DNA of 33,727 nt from Bacillus sanguinis. GTDB taxonomy: Bacteria > Bacillota > Bacilli > Bacillales > Bacillaceae_G. The notes below the pieces were generated by a model. It was not told the origin of the DNA and searched no databases. It worked only from the letters and a program-made list of their open reading frames with translations. The stretch covers positions 1 to 33,727 of the forward strand of contig NZ_BOQB01000127.1 in assembly GCF_018332475.1 (NCBI RefSeq), in the 5' to 3' direction. A program made the translations under genes and the position numbers. The first letter of the stretch is position 1, and every line of letters starts with the position of its first letter. Positions 8,916-18,994 of this stretch are shown one piece after another.

Positions 8916-9044
8916 TTAAGCTTTTGTATGTTCCTTATGGTCACATTCGCAATGAGATCCACATTTTCCGTATAGTACTGTTGATTTTTCATCTTCAAAA
9001 TGTCCGATTGTTCCTTCACATACTTGGCATACGATTGTTCCCAT
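8916..9044 (-). CDS. SR1P-type GapA-binding micropeptide, copy 1 (promoter-distal)
   Basis: A 42-residue peptide (MGTIVCQVCEGTIGHFEDEK, then STVLYGKCGSHCECDHKEHTKA). It matches the B. subtilis SR1P peptide, which is encoded by the dual-function RNA SR1 and binds GapA. Cys at positions 6, 9, 28, 32 and 34 give CxxC and CxxxCxC groups, so metal binding is plausible. The RBS block AGGGGGAAATGAAAA before the ATG is shared by all three copies. It lies between tgl and the next copy, in the same interval (pdh to speA) where B. subtilis keeps sr1. The C-terminal tail ends in KEHTKA, unlike B. subtilis. Confidence 0.85.
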   Translation of the reverse strand: MGTIVCQVCEGTIGHFEDEKSTVLYGKCGSHCECDHKEHTKA

Positions 9045-9089
9045 TTTTCATTTCCCCCTGAGTTTTAATAATAATCTACTTATTTATAA

Positions 9090-9218
9090 TTAAGCTTTCG
9101 CCTTATCTTTATTAGCACAGTCACAATTTGTACCACATTTTCCGTAAAGCACTGTCGTCTTTTCATCTTCAAAATGACCGATTGTTCCTTCACATACTTG
9201 ACATACGATTGTTCCCAT
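9090..9218 (-). CDS. SR1P-type GapA-binding micropeptide, copy 2
   Basis: A 42-residue paralogue of its neighbours. The first 20 residues are identical to copy 1; the second half differs (TTVLYGKCGTNCDCANKDKAKA). Cysteines at 6, 9, 28, 32 and 34 are kept. The 5' block (AAACTTAGGGGGAAATGAAAA) is almost identical to that of copy 3. No promoter is visible between copies, so all three seem to be read from the promoter upstream of copy 3. Confidence 0.85.
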   Translation of the reverse strand: MGTIVCQVCEGTIGHFEDEKTTVLYGKCGTNCDCANKDKAKA

Positions 9219-9277
9219 TTTTCATTTCCCCCTAAGTTTATGGTCCTAAAAACTTTTAGCTGTCCATTTCCTATTAA

Positions 9278-9406
9278 TTATTGGGCTTTTGTATGCTCTG
9301 TGTGATCACATCCGCAAGATCCACATTTCCCGTAAAGTACCGTTACTTTCTCATCCTCAAAATGTGCAATTGTACCTTCACAATCTTGACATACGATTGT
9401 TCCCAT
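9278..9406 (-). CDS. SR1P-type GapA-binding micropeptide, copy 3 (promoter-proximal)
   Basis: A 42-residue peptide, MGTIVCQDCEGTIAHFEDEK followed by VTVLYGKCGSCGCDHTEHTKAQ. It keeps the D at position 8 as in B. subtilis SR1P (CQDC), so it may be the ancestral copy. Its third Cys group is CGSCGC (28, 31, 33), slightly different from copies 1 and 2. It is the first gene after the SigA promoter at 9471-9499, which carries two CcpN-like sites. Known role of the family: binding of GapA. Binding here is inferred. Confidence 0.87.
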   Translation of the reverse strand: MGTIVCQDCEGTIAHFEDEKVTVLYGKCGSCGCDHTEHTKAQ

Positions 9407-9470
9407 TTTTCATTTCCCCCTAAGTTTTATAATCCCAAAAACTTTTGTAACCGCTTAACTTTCTGTCTTT

Positions 9471-9499
9471 ATTTTAATATGTTATACTTTTTACGTCAA
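9471..9499 (-). promoter_or_regulatory. SigA promoter of the SR1P cluster
   Basis: On the minus strand TTGACG (9494-9499), a 17-base spacer and TAAAAT (9471-9476). It would start a transcript near 9464 and run through three ORFs to the terminator at 8881-8912, about 580 nt. Confidence 0.7.
9478..9488 (+). promoter_or_regulatory. CcpN-like operator between -10 and -35
   Basis: TATGTTATACT fits the CcpN consensus TRTGHYATAYW, as I remember it, at every position. It lies in the promoter spacer, where binding would block RNA polymerase. Confidence 0.6.
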
Positions 9500-9508
9500 T
9501 AGGTTTTT

Positions 9509-9519
9509 AGTATAACACA
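9509..9519 (-). promoter_or_regulatory. CcpN-like operator upstream of -35
   Basis: TGTGTTATACT on the minus strand fits TRTGHYATAYW at every position. It is in inverted orientation to the first site. The paired arrangement matches what is known for CcpN-controlled sr1, gapB and pckA promoters. Confidence 0.6.
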
Positions 9520-9559
9520 TTAATTATTTTAACTTTAAATTAGTATGCGATATTCAAAC

Positions 9560-9596
9560 AAAAAAAACAGCCATATTTATACGTACGACTGTTTTA
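9560..9596 (-). terminator. Probable terminator of the DUF3055-like gene
   Basis: A weak hairpin (AAACAG with one mismatch to CTGTTT, 14-base loop) just past the stop. On the minus strand it is followed by eight T. Confidence 0.5.
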
Positions 9597-9602
9597 CATT
9601 AT

Positions 9603-9899
9603 TTATTCCTCATATTCCGCATGCAAAGATGTAGATGGAACTAGAAATGAGAAAAACTGAGCTAACTCTGCTGCTTCGCCTTCTGATCCTAATTTGAAAA
9701 TTTCCTGCAAATATTGAACATTCTCTACATCATCTCGTCCAAGTAAAGTAGACCTCCCTGTTTGCATACAAATAATGAGTGGCTTTCCAAAAAACATATT
9801 TGTATAAATAATACCAAAATCATACCGAGTATCGTGTGTCATAAACCCCAAAAATCGTACCTTCACACTTTCATGCTCATCATACAATTTTTCAAACAT
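9603..9899 (-). CDS. Conserved cytosolic protein, probably DUF3055 family
   Basis: A 98-residue protein whose central block (THDTRYDFGIIYTNMFFGKPLIICMQTGRSTLL) is very conserved in Firmicutes; I believe this is DUF3055, of unknown function. I choose the internal ATG at 9899 because GAAAGGTGG lies seven to eight bases before it. The longer start at 9929 has no ribosome site. The C-terminus is acidic (LHAEYEE). It is divergent from the next gene and read towards the SR1P cluster, with a weak terminator between. Assignment of the DUF number is from memory. Confidence 0.75.
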   Translation of the reverse strand: MFEKLYDEHESVKVRFLGFMTHDTRYDFGIIYTNMFFGKPLIICMQTGRSTLLGRDDVENVQYLQEIFKLGSEGEAAELAQFFSFLVPSTSLHAEYEE

Positions 9900-10027
9900 C
9901 GGTTTCCACCTTTCTACATCGCCTTTCATTAAGTATATTAAACAAAAAAAGGAATACTCCTTTTAATTGTCAAAAAATTCAGTAGGATGTAAAATGATAG
10001 TATTCTACTAAGTTAGGGGGAACTTAT

Positions 10028-10420
10028 ATGCAGCATGCCTATATTACGCTTGTACCTAAATCCAATCAACAATCTGTTTCAATAGATGATATAAAACAAC
10101 TTTTTCTTTACTATCAAACAGTTACTTCCAAAACTGGTGTTCAAATTAATTATGCTTATACAAATACCGCTTTTCCTTATGAAATTTTAGACACATCAGC
10201 AACAACATTAAAACTACAATCTACTCACGATCGATATGACTCCATTTATGTTGGTGTCGGTATAGAAAAGGAACAATTTTTTATTCAGATTTCTTTACCA
10301 CCTAATGCAACATTTGGTGATAAAGGAAAAGCCAATGAATTTTGCCGTTTTCTAGCGAAGAAATTAGAAGGAGAATTACAATTATTTAATGGAAGAACAA
10401 TGTATTTCTATAAACGTTAA
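10028..10420 (+). CDS. Conserved hypothetical protein, possibly DUF1885 family
   Basis: A 130-residue alpha/beta protein. It has no signal peptide and no membrane span. Possible family: DUF1885, by length and the pattern HAYITLVPKS at the start and KGKANEFCRFLAKKLEGELQLFNGRTMYFY at the end; this is tentative. The ATG follows AGGGGGAACTTAT. The stop is two bases before the end of the small membrane protein gene on the other strand. No catalytic motif is visible. Confidence 0.7.
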   Translation: MQHAYITLVPKSNQQSVSIDDIKQLFLYYQTVTSKTGVQINYAYTNTAFPYEILDTSATTLKLQSTHDRYDSIYVGVGIEKEQFFIQISLPPNATFGDKGKANEFCRFLAKKLEGELQLFNGRTMYFYKR

Positions 10421-10421
10421 T

Positions 10422-10649
10422 TTAAAAACAAAAATAAATGATTAAAAAGATCATACTATTTGTGCAAGTAAGAAGCATTGCTTTTCTCCTTGCACTTAGT
10501 ATGACATACGCTATTACATACGCTAAGTACAAAAATATAAGAAAAAGAAAAATTTTATAATGAAGTTTATCACGACTTGATAATAATAACACTGCTGAAA
10601 ATCCACTCCACAAAACTAAATGAAAAAATGAAGCTAGCGTAATTTTCAT
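10422..10649 (-). CDS. Small hydrophobic membrane protein, unknown
   Basis: A 75-residue protein with three hydrophobic stretches (about 6-24, 31-51 and 57-74) and one basic loop (SARRKA). It is supported by AAGGGGGG six bases before the ATG. I do not recognise a family. It ends in a hydrophobic stretch directly against the stop of the convergent gene, so the C-terminus may be a product of a frameshift or simply short. No terminator is obvious between the two convergent genes. Confidence 0.55.
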   Translation of the reverse strand: MKITLASFFHLVLWSGFSAVLLLSSRDKLHYKIFLFLIFLYLAYVIAYVILSARRKAMLLTCTNSMIFLIIYFCF

Positions 10650-10860
10650 AGCGTTCCCCCCTTCTTCTTCCTATTATATGCTTCAGCTCTTTCTTTTTAG
10701 TATTTTTAAGGTTTAATCCCCTATTTATTACATTTATTCCATAAAAATAACCATCTTTTTCATGCAAATTCCTTATATTTCTTATTAATATGGATTATTG
10801 GACTGTCACATGGTATTGTATAATCCTAAAGAATTATATACAGAAAGGAATTAACAAAAA

Positions 10861-12255
10861 GTGGTATTTAGTAATTTGTTTTTCTTGTGTCTTTTTCTAC
10901 CTGCAATTCTTTTTGTATACTACTCAGTACGGAAAGAATTACAAAACATAGTTCTTCTATTATTTAGTTTATTATTTTATGCTTGGGGAGAACCAATATA
11001 TGTCTTCCTAATGCTTTTTTCTATTTTCATCAACTATTGGTTCGGAATTTGGCTTAATAAAGACCGACTGTCTAGTGCAAATAGAAAACTCATCCTTACT
11101 ATAGCAATCGTTGTCAATACTGCTATACTCGGATATTTTAAATACGCTAATTTCTTAGTAGATAATATAAATGGAATTTTTCATACAAACATTGTACTCG
11201 AAAAAATCCCCTTACCAATTGGAATCTCATTTTTCACTTTCCATGCAATGAGTTATATTATTGACATTTATAAGAAAAAAGTAGAAGCCCAGCGAAATCT
11301 ATTTGATCTCGCACTATACTTTACTATTTTCCCGCAATTAGTAGCAGGACCAATTGTTCGATATAATACAATCGCTTTTCAATTACATGTTAGAACAGTT
11401 AATGCTGACAAGTTTTCAGAAGGAATTCGTCGTTTTATCATTGGGTTAGGAAAAAAAGTTTTAATTGCGAATCAATTGGGAGCTATTGCTGATGAAATAT
11501 TTGCGATGGATCCAGCAACAATGAGCGTATCTACCGCTTGGATTGGCGCAATCGCTTACACATTACAAATTTATTTCGACTTTTCAGGTTACAGTGATAT
11601 GGCAATTGGATTAGGAAAAATGTTTGGATTTGATTTCTTAGAAAACTTCAATTACCCATATATCTCCAAATCCATCTCTGAATTTTGGCGTCGTTGGCAC
11701 ATTTCACTTGGTTCTTGGTTCCGTGATTATGTTTATATTCCATTAGGCGGGAATCGCGTATCTACTTGGAAAATCTATCGTAATCTCTTCATTGTATGGG
11801 CGTTAACCGGATTTTGGCATGGAGCTAGTTGGACATTTATGATTTGGGGTATTTATTACGGATGTTTAATCGCTTTAGAAAAGGCTGGTTTCGAAAAAAT
11901 ATTACAAAAATTATGGTGGCCGATTCAACACGTATACGTTATGTTTTTAGTGATTATTGGTTGGGTGTTCTTCCGCGCTGATAATTTTAGCTACTGTTCT
12001 AAATTTTTACAAGCAATGTTCGGATTAAATGGATCGTTAACTGACATTACAAGTTATTTCTATGTAATGAATTACTGGGGAATCTTTATACTTGCTATTA
12101 TTACATCAGCTCCAATTTTCTCTTGGATCAAGAATTTATTAGCAAATAAGAAGGTAGTCATTTTTTCTCCACTTTATTACTTGAGTGTTTTAATTATAAC
12201 TATGATGTATTTAACAAATGCAACTTACAATCCATTTATCTACTTCCGCTTCTAA
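10861..12255 (+). CDS. MBOAT family O-acyltransferase (PatA/DltB/AlgI type)
   Basis: A 464-residue multi-pass membrane acyltransferase. It should move an acetyl group across the membrane to an extracellular partner that modifies a cell-wall polymer. Visible signature: PLPIGISFFTFHAMSYIIDIY near 118-137, FPQLVAGPIVRY near 157-168, WRRWHISLGSWFRDYVYIPLGG near 277-297 (H280) and GFWHGASWTFMIWG near 317-330 (catalytic-type H320). The GTG start follows AAAGGAA. The downstream gene overlaps its operon by 13 bases of spacing and is a DHHW protein, as expected of PatA/PatB pairs in B. cereus and B. anthracis that acetylate peptidoglycan or the secondary cell wall polysaccharide. Which polymer is modified cannot be read from sequence. 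Confidence 0.92.
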   Translation: MVFSNLFFLCLFLPAILFVYYSVRKELQNIVLLLFSLLFYAWGEPIYVFLMLFSIFINYWFGIWLNKDRLSSANRKLILTIAIVVNTAILGYFKYANFLVDNINGIFHTNIVLEKIPLPIGISFFTFHAMSYIIDIYKKKVEAQRNLFDLALYFTIFPQLVAGPIVRYNTIAFQLHVRTVNADKFSEGIRRFIIGLGKKVLIANQLGAIADEIFAMDPATMSVSTAWIGAIAYTLQIYFDFSGYSDMAIGLGKMFGFDFLENFNYPYISKSISEFWRRWHISLGSWFRDYVYIPLGGNRVSTWKIYRNLFIVWALTGFWHGASWTFMIWGIYYGCLIALEKAGFEKILQKLWWPIQHVYVMFLVIIGWVFFRADNFSYCSKFLQAMFGLNGSLTDITSYFYVMNYWGIFILAIITSAPIFSWIKNLLANKKVVIFSPLYYLSVLIITMMYLTNATYNPFIYFRF

Positions 12256-12268
12256 AGGAGGGCTAACT

Positions 12269-13486
12269 ATGAAAAATTTCACTAATCGTATATTAATTAC
12301 AGGATTTCTCACTATTATTTTTGGAATGTGTATATGGACCGGAAAAATAATATATTGGGATAAAAAAAGTTTTTCTGATTTTGAAAATAGAGAATTAGCT
12401 TTAAATCCAGTCCTAACTATCGATACTATAAAATCCGGAAAATATTTCAAAGATACTGAATTACACTTTACAGATCACATTGCAGCACGAGACAGATTTA
12501 TTGAAACATACACAAAGCTACAAATGAAATTCAATCGAACTTTCGTAAATAACAATTATGTTGCAGATGACGGTTTCATTTTATCTGCACCTACAAAGAT
12601 AGATATGCGTGAGCAAATTAAACAATCTGTTAATGAATTAGAAAACTTACAAACTCAATTTCCAAAAACAGAATTTTATTTCTTGTTAGCACCAAGTAAA
12701 CTAACGGCATTCTCGTATAAATATCCGCCATATGTAGATCGTGGATACGATCAAAAACATCGCGATTATTTTGTACAAGAGTTACAGAAAATAAATTTCC
12801 CTGTTATTGATGTTCTTCCTGCTTTTCAAAAAGAATTTACTCATGAACAATTAGAAGATCTATACTTTAAAACCGATCACCATTGGAATATGAAAGGTGC
12901 ATTTTATGCATACGAACAAACAATGAATCACATTACTAATGAATCTAAAATATTTAAAGGTAATGCTGTTAATCGAGATGATTATAAAATAACTACAGAA
13001 AAACCGAATGGACAATTTATCGGTAGTTGGAATAAACAACTGTATAATTTAATAAAAACACCTGAAACAGTCCCATATGTACAATTAAAGCAAAACCCAA
13101 ATATGTGGGATAATTACACTGTGTATCTCGGTCCAAAATCAGAAGAATCGCAGCAAATGCCGATGAAGGAATTCTTTGCAGTGGGCAAAAATAAGCTTTC
13201 ACCAGACTATAGTTCTGTTTATCAAACAGACTATGCACAAATAAATATCTTAAATCCAGATGCAAAAAACAAACTACATGCTGTCATTATTAAAGATTCT
13301 TATGCAGATGCAACTTATCCTTTATTTGCACAAGAGTTTGAACAAACAACATTTATTGATCCACGATTTGCGGCAAGCAAAAATGTAAAACAAGACCTCG
13401 AAAAACTAAATGCTGATATCGTGTTATTCCTTTATAATGACACTAGTACAAATAAAGAAATGTATCAATTTGAAAATAAAGAATAA
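12269..13486 (+). CDS. DHHW/SGNH-like extracytoplasmic acetyltransferase (PatB/AlgJ type)
   Basis: A 405-residue protein with an N-terminal signal anchor (about residues 7-27) and an outside catalytic domain. Catalytic-type residues are in TDHHWNMKGA (D203, H204/H205) and IIKDSYADA (S344), the Asp-His-Ser arrangement of AlgX, AlgJ and PatB proteins. It is expected to take acetyl from the MBOAT partner and place it on a cell-wall glycan. Start: ATG after AAAGGAGGGCTAACT. The ORF upstream to 12218 is not used. It forms a two-gene operon with the MBOAT gene and ends in a strong bidirectional terminator. PatB1 or PatB2 assignment needs comparison. Confidence 0.88.
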   Translation: MKNFTNRILITGFLTIIFGMCIWTGKIIYWDKKSFSDFENRELALNPVLTIDTIKSGKYFKDTELHFTDHIAARDRFIETYTKLQMKFNRTFVNNNYVADDGFILSAPTKIDMREQIKQSVNELENLQTQFPKTEFYFLLAPSKLTAFSYKYPPYVDRGYDQKHRDYFVQELQKINFPVIDVLPAFQKEFTHEQLEDLYFKTDHHWNMKGAFYAYEQTMNHITNESKIFKGNAVNRDDYKITTEKPNGQFIGSWNKQLYNLIKTPETVPYVQLKQNPNMWDNYTVYLGPKSEESQQMPMKEFFAVGKNKLSPDYSSVYQTDYAQINILNPDAKNKLHAVIIKDSYADATYPLFAQEFEQTTFIDPRFAASKNVKQDLEKLNADIVLFLYNDTSTNKEMYQFENKE

Positions 13487-13525
13487 AAACAAGAGGTGAA
13501 TCGAAGGGATTCACCTCTTGTTTTT
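13486..13525. terminator. Terminator of the MBOAT operon
   Basis: A 17-bp near-perfect stem (AAACAAGAGGTGAATC / GATTCACCTCTTGTTT) with a T-run on the plus strand. The stop codon of the DHHW gene is at its left edge. Confidence 0.85.
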
Positions 13526-13542
13526 CTATGCATATAACACAT

Positions 13543-13580
13543 AAAAAAAACGTCTTCTAAATTTAGAAGACGTTTTTTTT
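13543..13580 (-). terminator. Terminator of pdhABCD
   Basis: ACGTCTTCTAAATTTAGAAGACGT palindrome, flanked by an A-run and T-run. On the minus strand it ends the pdh operon just past pdhD. Confidence 0.85.
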
Positions 13581-13583
13581 TAA

Positions 13584-14996
13584 TTATTTTACAATGTGAA
13601 TTGGCATTCCAAGAGCAACTTCAGCTGCTTCCATTGTGATTTCACCTAATGTTGGGTGAGCGTGGATTGTTTGAGCGATATCTTCCGCTGTCATTCCAGC
13701 TTCGATAGCTAAACCAATCTCAGAGATAATATCAGAAGCGCCTGCACCTGCAACTTGAGCACCTACAAGAAGACCGTCTTCTTTGCGTGTTACAAGTTGT
13801 AAGAAACCGTCAGTGCTGTTTAATGATAACGCACGACCGTTTGCAGCGAATGGGAACTTAGATACAGCTACTGTCATTCCTGCTTCTTCTGCTTGTTTTT
13901 TAGTGTAACCAACAGATGCTAATTCTGGATCAGTAAAGCATACTGCTGGAATTCCGATGTAATCGATTGCTGATGCATGGCCACTAATTGCTTCAACAGC
14001 TACTTTACCTTCGTAAGAAGCTTTGTGAGCTAATGGTGGTCCAGGAACGATATCACCGATTGCATAGATGTTTGGTACGTTTGTACGACATTGCTCATCG
14101 ATTTCGATGATGCCGCGGTCAGTCATTTTAACTCCAACTTGCTCAAGACCGATTTCTTGAGTGTTTGGACGACGACCTACAGTTACTAATACGTAATCTG
14201 CTTCTACAGTTTGGATTTCACCTTTAACTTCAAAGCTAACTTTTACGCCAGTTTCTGTTTCTTCAACGCCTTTAGCCATAGCTTTTGTATGGATATTAAC
14301 GTTACCTTTCTTTTGAAGAGCACGTTTAACAACAGAGCTCATAGCTTTTTCGAAACCAGCTAAGATTTCGTCGCCAGCTTCTACTACAGTAACTTCTGTA
14401 CCGAAGTTAGCATATGCAGTACCTAATTCCATACCGATGTAACCGCCGCCGATTACAACAAGTTTTTTAGGAATTTCAGGTAAGCTTAAAGCACCTGTAG
14501 AGTTGATAACACGTTTAGAGTATTTGAATCCAGGAATTTCGATTGGTGTAGAACCAGTTGCAAGAACAGCATTTTTAAACGTATACGTTTGAGCTGCTTC
14601 TTCAGTCATTACACGTAATGTGTTAGCATCTACGAAGTAAGCTTCACCGCGAATGATTTCAACTTTGTTACCTTTAAGAAGGCCTTCAACACCGCCAGTT
14701 AATTTCTTAACTACGCCGTTTTTCCATTCTTGAACTTTTGTAAAGTCAACTTTTACGTTCTCTGCAGTGATACCCATGTCATCAGAATGCATTGCATTCT
14801 CATAACGATGACCTGCATTGATTAACGCTTTTGAAGGAATACATCCAACGTTTAAGCATACGCCACCAAGGTTAGCCTTTTCAATAATTGCTACCTTTTG
14901 ACCTAATTGTGCTGCACGAATTGCCGCAACGTATCCACCAGGACCTGCACCAACAACGACTGTATCTAATTCAATTGGGAAATCTCCTACTACCAT
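13584..14996 (-). CDS. pdhD: Dihydrolipoyl dehydrogenase, E3 of pyruvate dehydrogenase
   Basis: A 470-residue flavoprotein that reoxidises dihydrolipoamide with NAD+. Visible motifs: FAD-binding GAGPGG at 16-21, redox-active C47 and C52 in [16 protein letters not shown]-binding GGGYIGME, and the active-site HAHPTLGE near the C-terminus. The ATG follows GGAGGCGTAATAACA. It is the last gene of the operon, 5 bp after pdhC; this E3 may also serve other 2-oxo-acid dehydrogenases. A terminator follows. Confidence 0.97.
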   Translation of the reverse strand: MVVGDFPIELDTVVVGAGPGGYVAAIRAAQLGQKVAIIEKANLGGVCLNVGCIPSKALINAGHRYENAMHSDDMGITAENVKVDFTKVQEWKNGVVKKLTGGVEGLLKGNKVEIIRGEAYFVDANTLRVMTEEAAQTYTFKNAVLATGSTPIEIPGFKYSKRVINSTGALSLPEIPKKLVVIGGGYIGMELGTAYANFGTEVTVVEAGDEILAGFEKAMSSVVKRALQKKGNVNIHTKAMAKGVEETETGVKVSFEVKGEIQTVEADYVLVTVGRRPNTQEIGLEQVGVKMTDRGIIEIDEQCRTNVPNIYAIGDIVPGPPLAHKASYEGKVAVEAISGHASAIDYIGIPAVCFTDPELASVGYTKKQAEEAGMTVAVSKFPFAANGRALSLNSTDGFLQLVTRKEDGLLVGAQVAGAGASDIISEIGLAIEAGMTAEDIAQTIHAHPTLGEITMEAAEVALGMPIHIVK

Positions 14997-15001
14997 TGTT
15001 A

Positions 15002-16291
15002 TTACGCCTCCATTACTAATAATTGTGGGTCATTCAATAGACGTTTAATTTGGTTTAATGCTTTTTGAGCAGTTGCGCCGTCAATTAAACGATGGTCAAA
15101 GCTTAGAGATAATGCTAATACTGGAGCTGCAACGATTTCACCGTTTTTCACAACTGGCTTCTCAGCGATACGGCCGATACCAAGGATTGCTACTTCTGGG
15201 TGGTTGATAACTGGAGTGAACCATTGTCCACCTGCAGAACCAATGTTTGTAATTGTGCAAGAAGCACCTTTCATTTCAGCCGGAGCTAAACGACCTTCAC
15301 GTGCTTTACCAGCAAGATCATTGATCTCGTTAGAAATAGTGAAGATTGATTTACGATCTGTATCTTTAACAACTGGTACTAATAGACCTTTATCTGTATC
15401 AGCTGCGATACCGATGTTGAAGTAATGTTTATGAACGATTTCTTGAGAAGCATCGTCTAAAGCAGTATTCAACATTGGGAATTCACGTAATGCAGATGTT
15501 AAAGCTTTAACAACGTATGGAAGGTAAGTTAATTTAATACCTTTGTCAGCTGCAACAGCTTTGAACTTCTTACGGTGAGCAACAAGCTCAGTTACATCAA
15601 CTTCATCCATTAATGTTACGTGAGGAGCTGTGTGCTTAGAGTTAACCATTGCTTTTGCAATCGCTTTACGGATACCACTCATTTTCTCACGAGTTTCTGG
15701 ATATTCACCAGCTGGGATTGGTTGTGCTTTTGGTGCTTCTTCTTTCGCTGCTGCTGGAGTAGCTTCTACTGCTGCTGGAGCCTCAGTTGCTGCTACTGCT
15801 TGTCCACCATTTGCAAATGCATCGATGTCAGCTTTAACGATACGGCCGTTCTTACCAGAACCAGCTACTTTATGAATGTCTACACCGTTTTCACGAGCAT
15901 ATTTACGAACAGATGGCATAGCGATTACGCGCTCATTTACTACTTCTGCAGTTGCTGCTGGAGTAGCTTCCGCTGCTGGAGCTTCTACTGCTGCTTCTTC
16001 AGCTTTTGGAGCTGCATCATGATCGTCACCTTTAAATTTAAGGTTTTCGTATCCAGGAGCATCAAATTTAATTAATGTATCTCCTACAATTGCAACTGTT
16101 CCTTCTTCTACAAGTACTTCAAGTACTTTACCTTTAACAGGAGAAGGGATTTCTACTACTGCTTTATCATTTTGTACTTCAAGAAGTACATCGTCTTCGT
16201 TTACTTCATCGCCTGGTTTAATAAACCATTTTACGATTTCACCTTCGTGGATACCTTCACCGATATCTGGTAGTTTAAATTCAAATGCCAC
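15002..16291 (-). CDS. pdhC: Dihydrolipoyl acetyltransferase, E2 of pyruvate dehydrogenase
   Basis: A 429-residue E2 core protein. One lipoyl domain (about 1-78, lipoylated K43 in NDKAVVEI), an Ala/Glu/Pro linker, a peripheral subunit-binding domain (about 123-160, [13 protein letters not shown] through [11 protein letters not shown]), a second Ala-rich linker, and the catalytic acetyltransferase domain (about 200-429) with H400 and D404 in DHRLIDGA. Length is normal for bacilli. A long inverted repeat lies in the 93-bp gap before it, after pdhB. The low-complexity linkers explain long spurious antisense frames here. Confidence 0.97.
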   Translation of the reverse strand: MAFEFKLPDIGEGIHEGEIVKWFIKPGDEVNEDDVLLEVQNDKAVVEIPSPVKGKVLEVLVEEGTVAIVGDTLIKFDAPGYENLKFKGDDHDAAPKAEEAAVEAPAAEATPAATAEVVNERVIAMPSVRKYARENGVDIHKVAGSGKNGRIVKADIDAFANGGQAVAATEAPAAVEATPAAAKEEAPKAQPIPAGEYPETREKMSGIRKAIAKAMVNSKHTAPHVTLMDEVDVTELVAHRKKFKAVAADKGIKLTYLPYVVKALTSALREFPMLNTALDDASQEIVHKHYFNIGIAADTDKGLLVPVVKDTDRKSIFTISNEINDLAGKAREGRLAPAEMKGASCTITNIGSAGGQWFTPVINHPEVAILGIGRIAEKPVVKNGEIVAAPVLALSLSFDHRLIDGATAQKALNQIKRLLNDPQLLVMEA

Positions 16292-16330
16292 GGAATTCAG
16301 CCCCCTGATTCATTTCATTATTATGGAATA

Positions 16331-16370
16331 TGTACAAAAGAAACCAGCATGTGCTGATTTCTTTTGCACA
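16331..16370 (-). other. Long hairpin in the pdhB-pdhC intercistronic gap
   Basis: Two 19-base arms around a 2-base centre, 17 of 19 positions pairing (mRNA reads the minus strand). No T-run follows, so it is not a normal terminator. It is a candidate RNA-processing or stability element between E1 and E2. Confidence 0.6.
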
Positions 16371-16384
16371 TGAAAAGCTAAAAA

Positions 16385-17362
16385 TTAGAAGTTCATTACT
16401 TTGTTAACAGCTTCAACAATATCTTTATGGTTTGGTAACCATACGCTCTCAGCTTGAGAGAATGGGAATACTGTATCAGCAGCTGCAACACGTACAACTG
16501 GAGCTTCTAAGTTTAAGATTGCACGGTCGTTAATTTCCGCTACAACGTTAGCTGCAATACCAGCTTGTTTTTGCGCTTCTTGAACTACAACTACGCGGCC
16601 TGTTTTTTCAACAGAAGCGATGATTGTTTCGATATCTAATGGTTGAACTGTACGTAAGTCAACAACCTCTAAAGAGATACCTTCTTTTTCAAGTTCTTCA
16701 GCAGCTTTTAATGCAGCGTGAACCATAGCACCGTAAGCGATAACAGATACATCTGTACCTTCACGTTTGATATCAGCTTTACCTAAATCAATTGTGTATT
16801 CGCCTTCTGGTACATCTTGACGGAATGAACGGTACAATTTCATATGCTCTAAGTAGATAACTGGATCGTTGTCACGAATCGCAGAGATTAAAAGACCTTT
16901 TGCATCGTATGGAGTAGATGGAATAACAACTTTTAGACCAGGTTGTTGAGCCACTAATCCTTCTAAGCTATCAGCATGTAGTTCAGGAGTATGAACACCG
17001 CCACCGAATGGAGAACGAACTGTTACTGGAGCAGTCCAACGTCCACCAGAACGGTAACGCATACGAGCTAATTGACCAGAAATTGAATCCATTACTTCAT
17101 AAACGAAACCGAAGAATTGGATTTCTGGAACTGGACGGAAACCTTCTAATGCAAGTCCAACTGCAAGTCCACCAATACCAGACTCTGCAAGTGGAGTATC
17201 CATTACACGATCTTCACCGAATTCAGCTTGTAAACCTTCAGTAGCACGGAATACACCGCCGTTTACACCAACGTCTTCACCAAACACAAGTACGTTAGGG
17301 TCATTTTTCATTTCAACGCGTAAAGCATCAGTGATTGCTTGAATCATTGTCATTTGAGCCAT
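16385..17362 (-). CDS. pdhB: Pyruvate dehydrogenase E1 component subunit beta
   Basis: A 325-residue transketolase-like subunit that, with PdhA, forms the thiamine diphosphate E1 which decarboxylates pyruvate. Recognisable blocks: [19 protein letters not shown] (24-42), [28 protein letters not shown] with H near 125, and the C-terminal [16 protein letters not shown] domain. Its start is 3 bp after the pdhA stop, so coupling is expected. No oddity seen. Confidence 0.97.
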   Translation of the reverse strand: MAQMTMIQAITDALRVEMKNDPNVLVFGEDVGVNGGVFRATEGLQAEFGEDRVMDTPLAESGIGGLAVGLALEGFRPVPEIQFFGFVYEVMDSISGQLARMRYRSGGRWTAPVTVRSPFGGGVHTPELHADSLEGLVAQQPGLKVVIPSTPYDAKGLLISAIRDNDPVIYLEHMKLYRSFRQDVPEGEYTIDLGKADIKREGTDVSVIAYGAMVHAALKAAEELEKEGISLEVVDLRTVQPLDIETIIASVEKTGRVVVVQEAQKQAGIAANVVAEINDRAILNLEAPVVRVAAADTVFPFSQAESVWLPNHKDIVEAVNKVMNF

Positions 17363-17365
17363 GGC

Positions 17366-18538
<1,173 letters not shown>

Positions 18539-18562
18539 CTAGACTGAAAACGCAACAATGTA

Positions 18563-18586
18563 AACCAACAAATTTATTTGTCGGTT
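18563..18586 (-). other. Inverted repeat upstream of pdhA
   Basis: Arms AACCAACAAAT / ATTTGTCGGTT, 10 of 11 pairing, 2-base centre. It could be a repressor operator or a leader hairpin. The rest of the 18482-18994 gap (513 bp) is AT-rich with no ORF or known riboswitch that I recognise; the sporulation peptide promoter lies at its right end. Confidence 0.4.
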
Positions 18587-18921
18587 GAGAATAATTTTGT
18601 GTACCTAACAATCTGTACTAATGTTTTTTCAGAAACATATTAATACAATCTTGATCACGTTTTTTAGTTTACAACTATTCTAATTACGATGTCAATTACT
18701 TTGAATACGTTTTTTTATAAATAATCTGCAGGTTTCTTCTACACAAACGTGTTTTTATTTTTCACATCTGTATTAGTAAGCATTAACCTACTGTTATATT
18801 ATTCCCTTTTTAACTTGTTTTTTCTCTTAGAATAATATGTAAACGATTTAATTCTCTTTAGTTTTTCTCTCTTCTTAACAAAAATATACAAACTCTTCTT
18901 CCTTTTATAGGTAATTACCCA

Positions 18922-18950
18922 TACATTTCTACCCTTCGCTCCATACATTA
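18922..18950 (+). promoter_or_regulatory. SigK-like promoter of the YjcZ-type peptide
   Basis: TACA (-35, central AC) at 18922-18925 and CATACATTA (CATAnnnTA) at 18942-18950, 16 bases apart. Weaker at -35 than the tgl promoter. Confidence 0.45.
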
Positions 18951-18994
18951 TAGTAACCGCAGTATTAGCGGGAAATGATAAAGGAGGTCATCTC

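Noticed and set aside
12211-12450. 79-residue frame on the minus strand over the MBOAT-DHHW junction
   Set aside because: No ribosome site and opposite to well supported genes.
15620-16075. 151-residue Cys/Trp/Phe-rich frame on the plus strand within pdhC
   Set aside because: It is the antisense of the Ala/Glu-rich linkers and has no ribosome site; composition comes from GCT/GAA codons read backwards.
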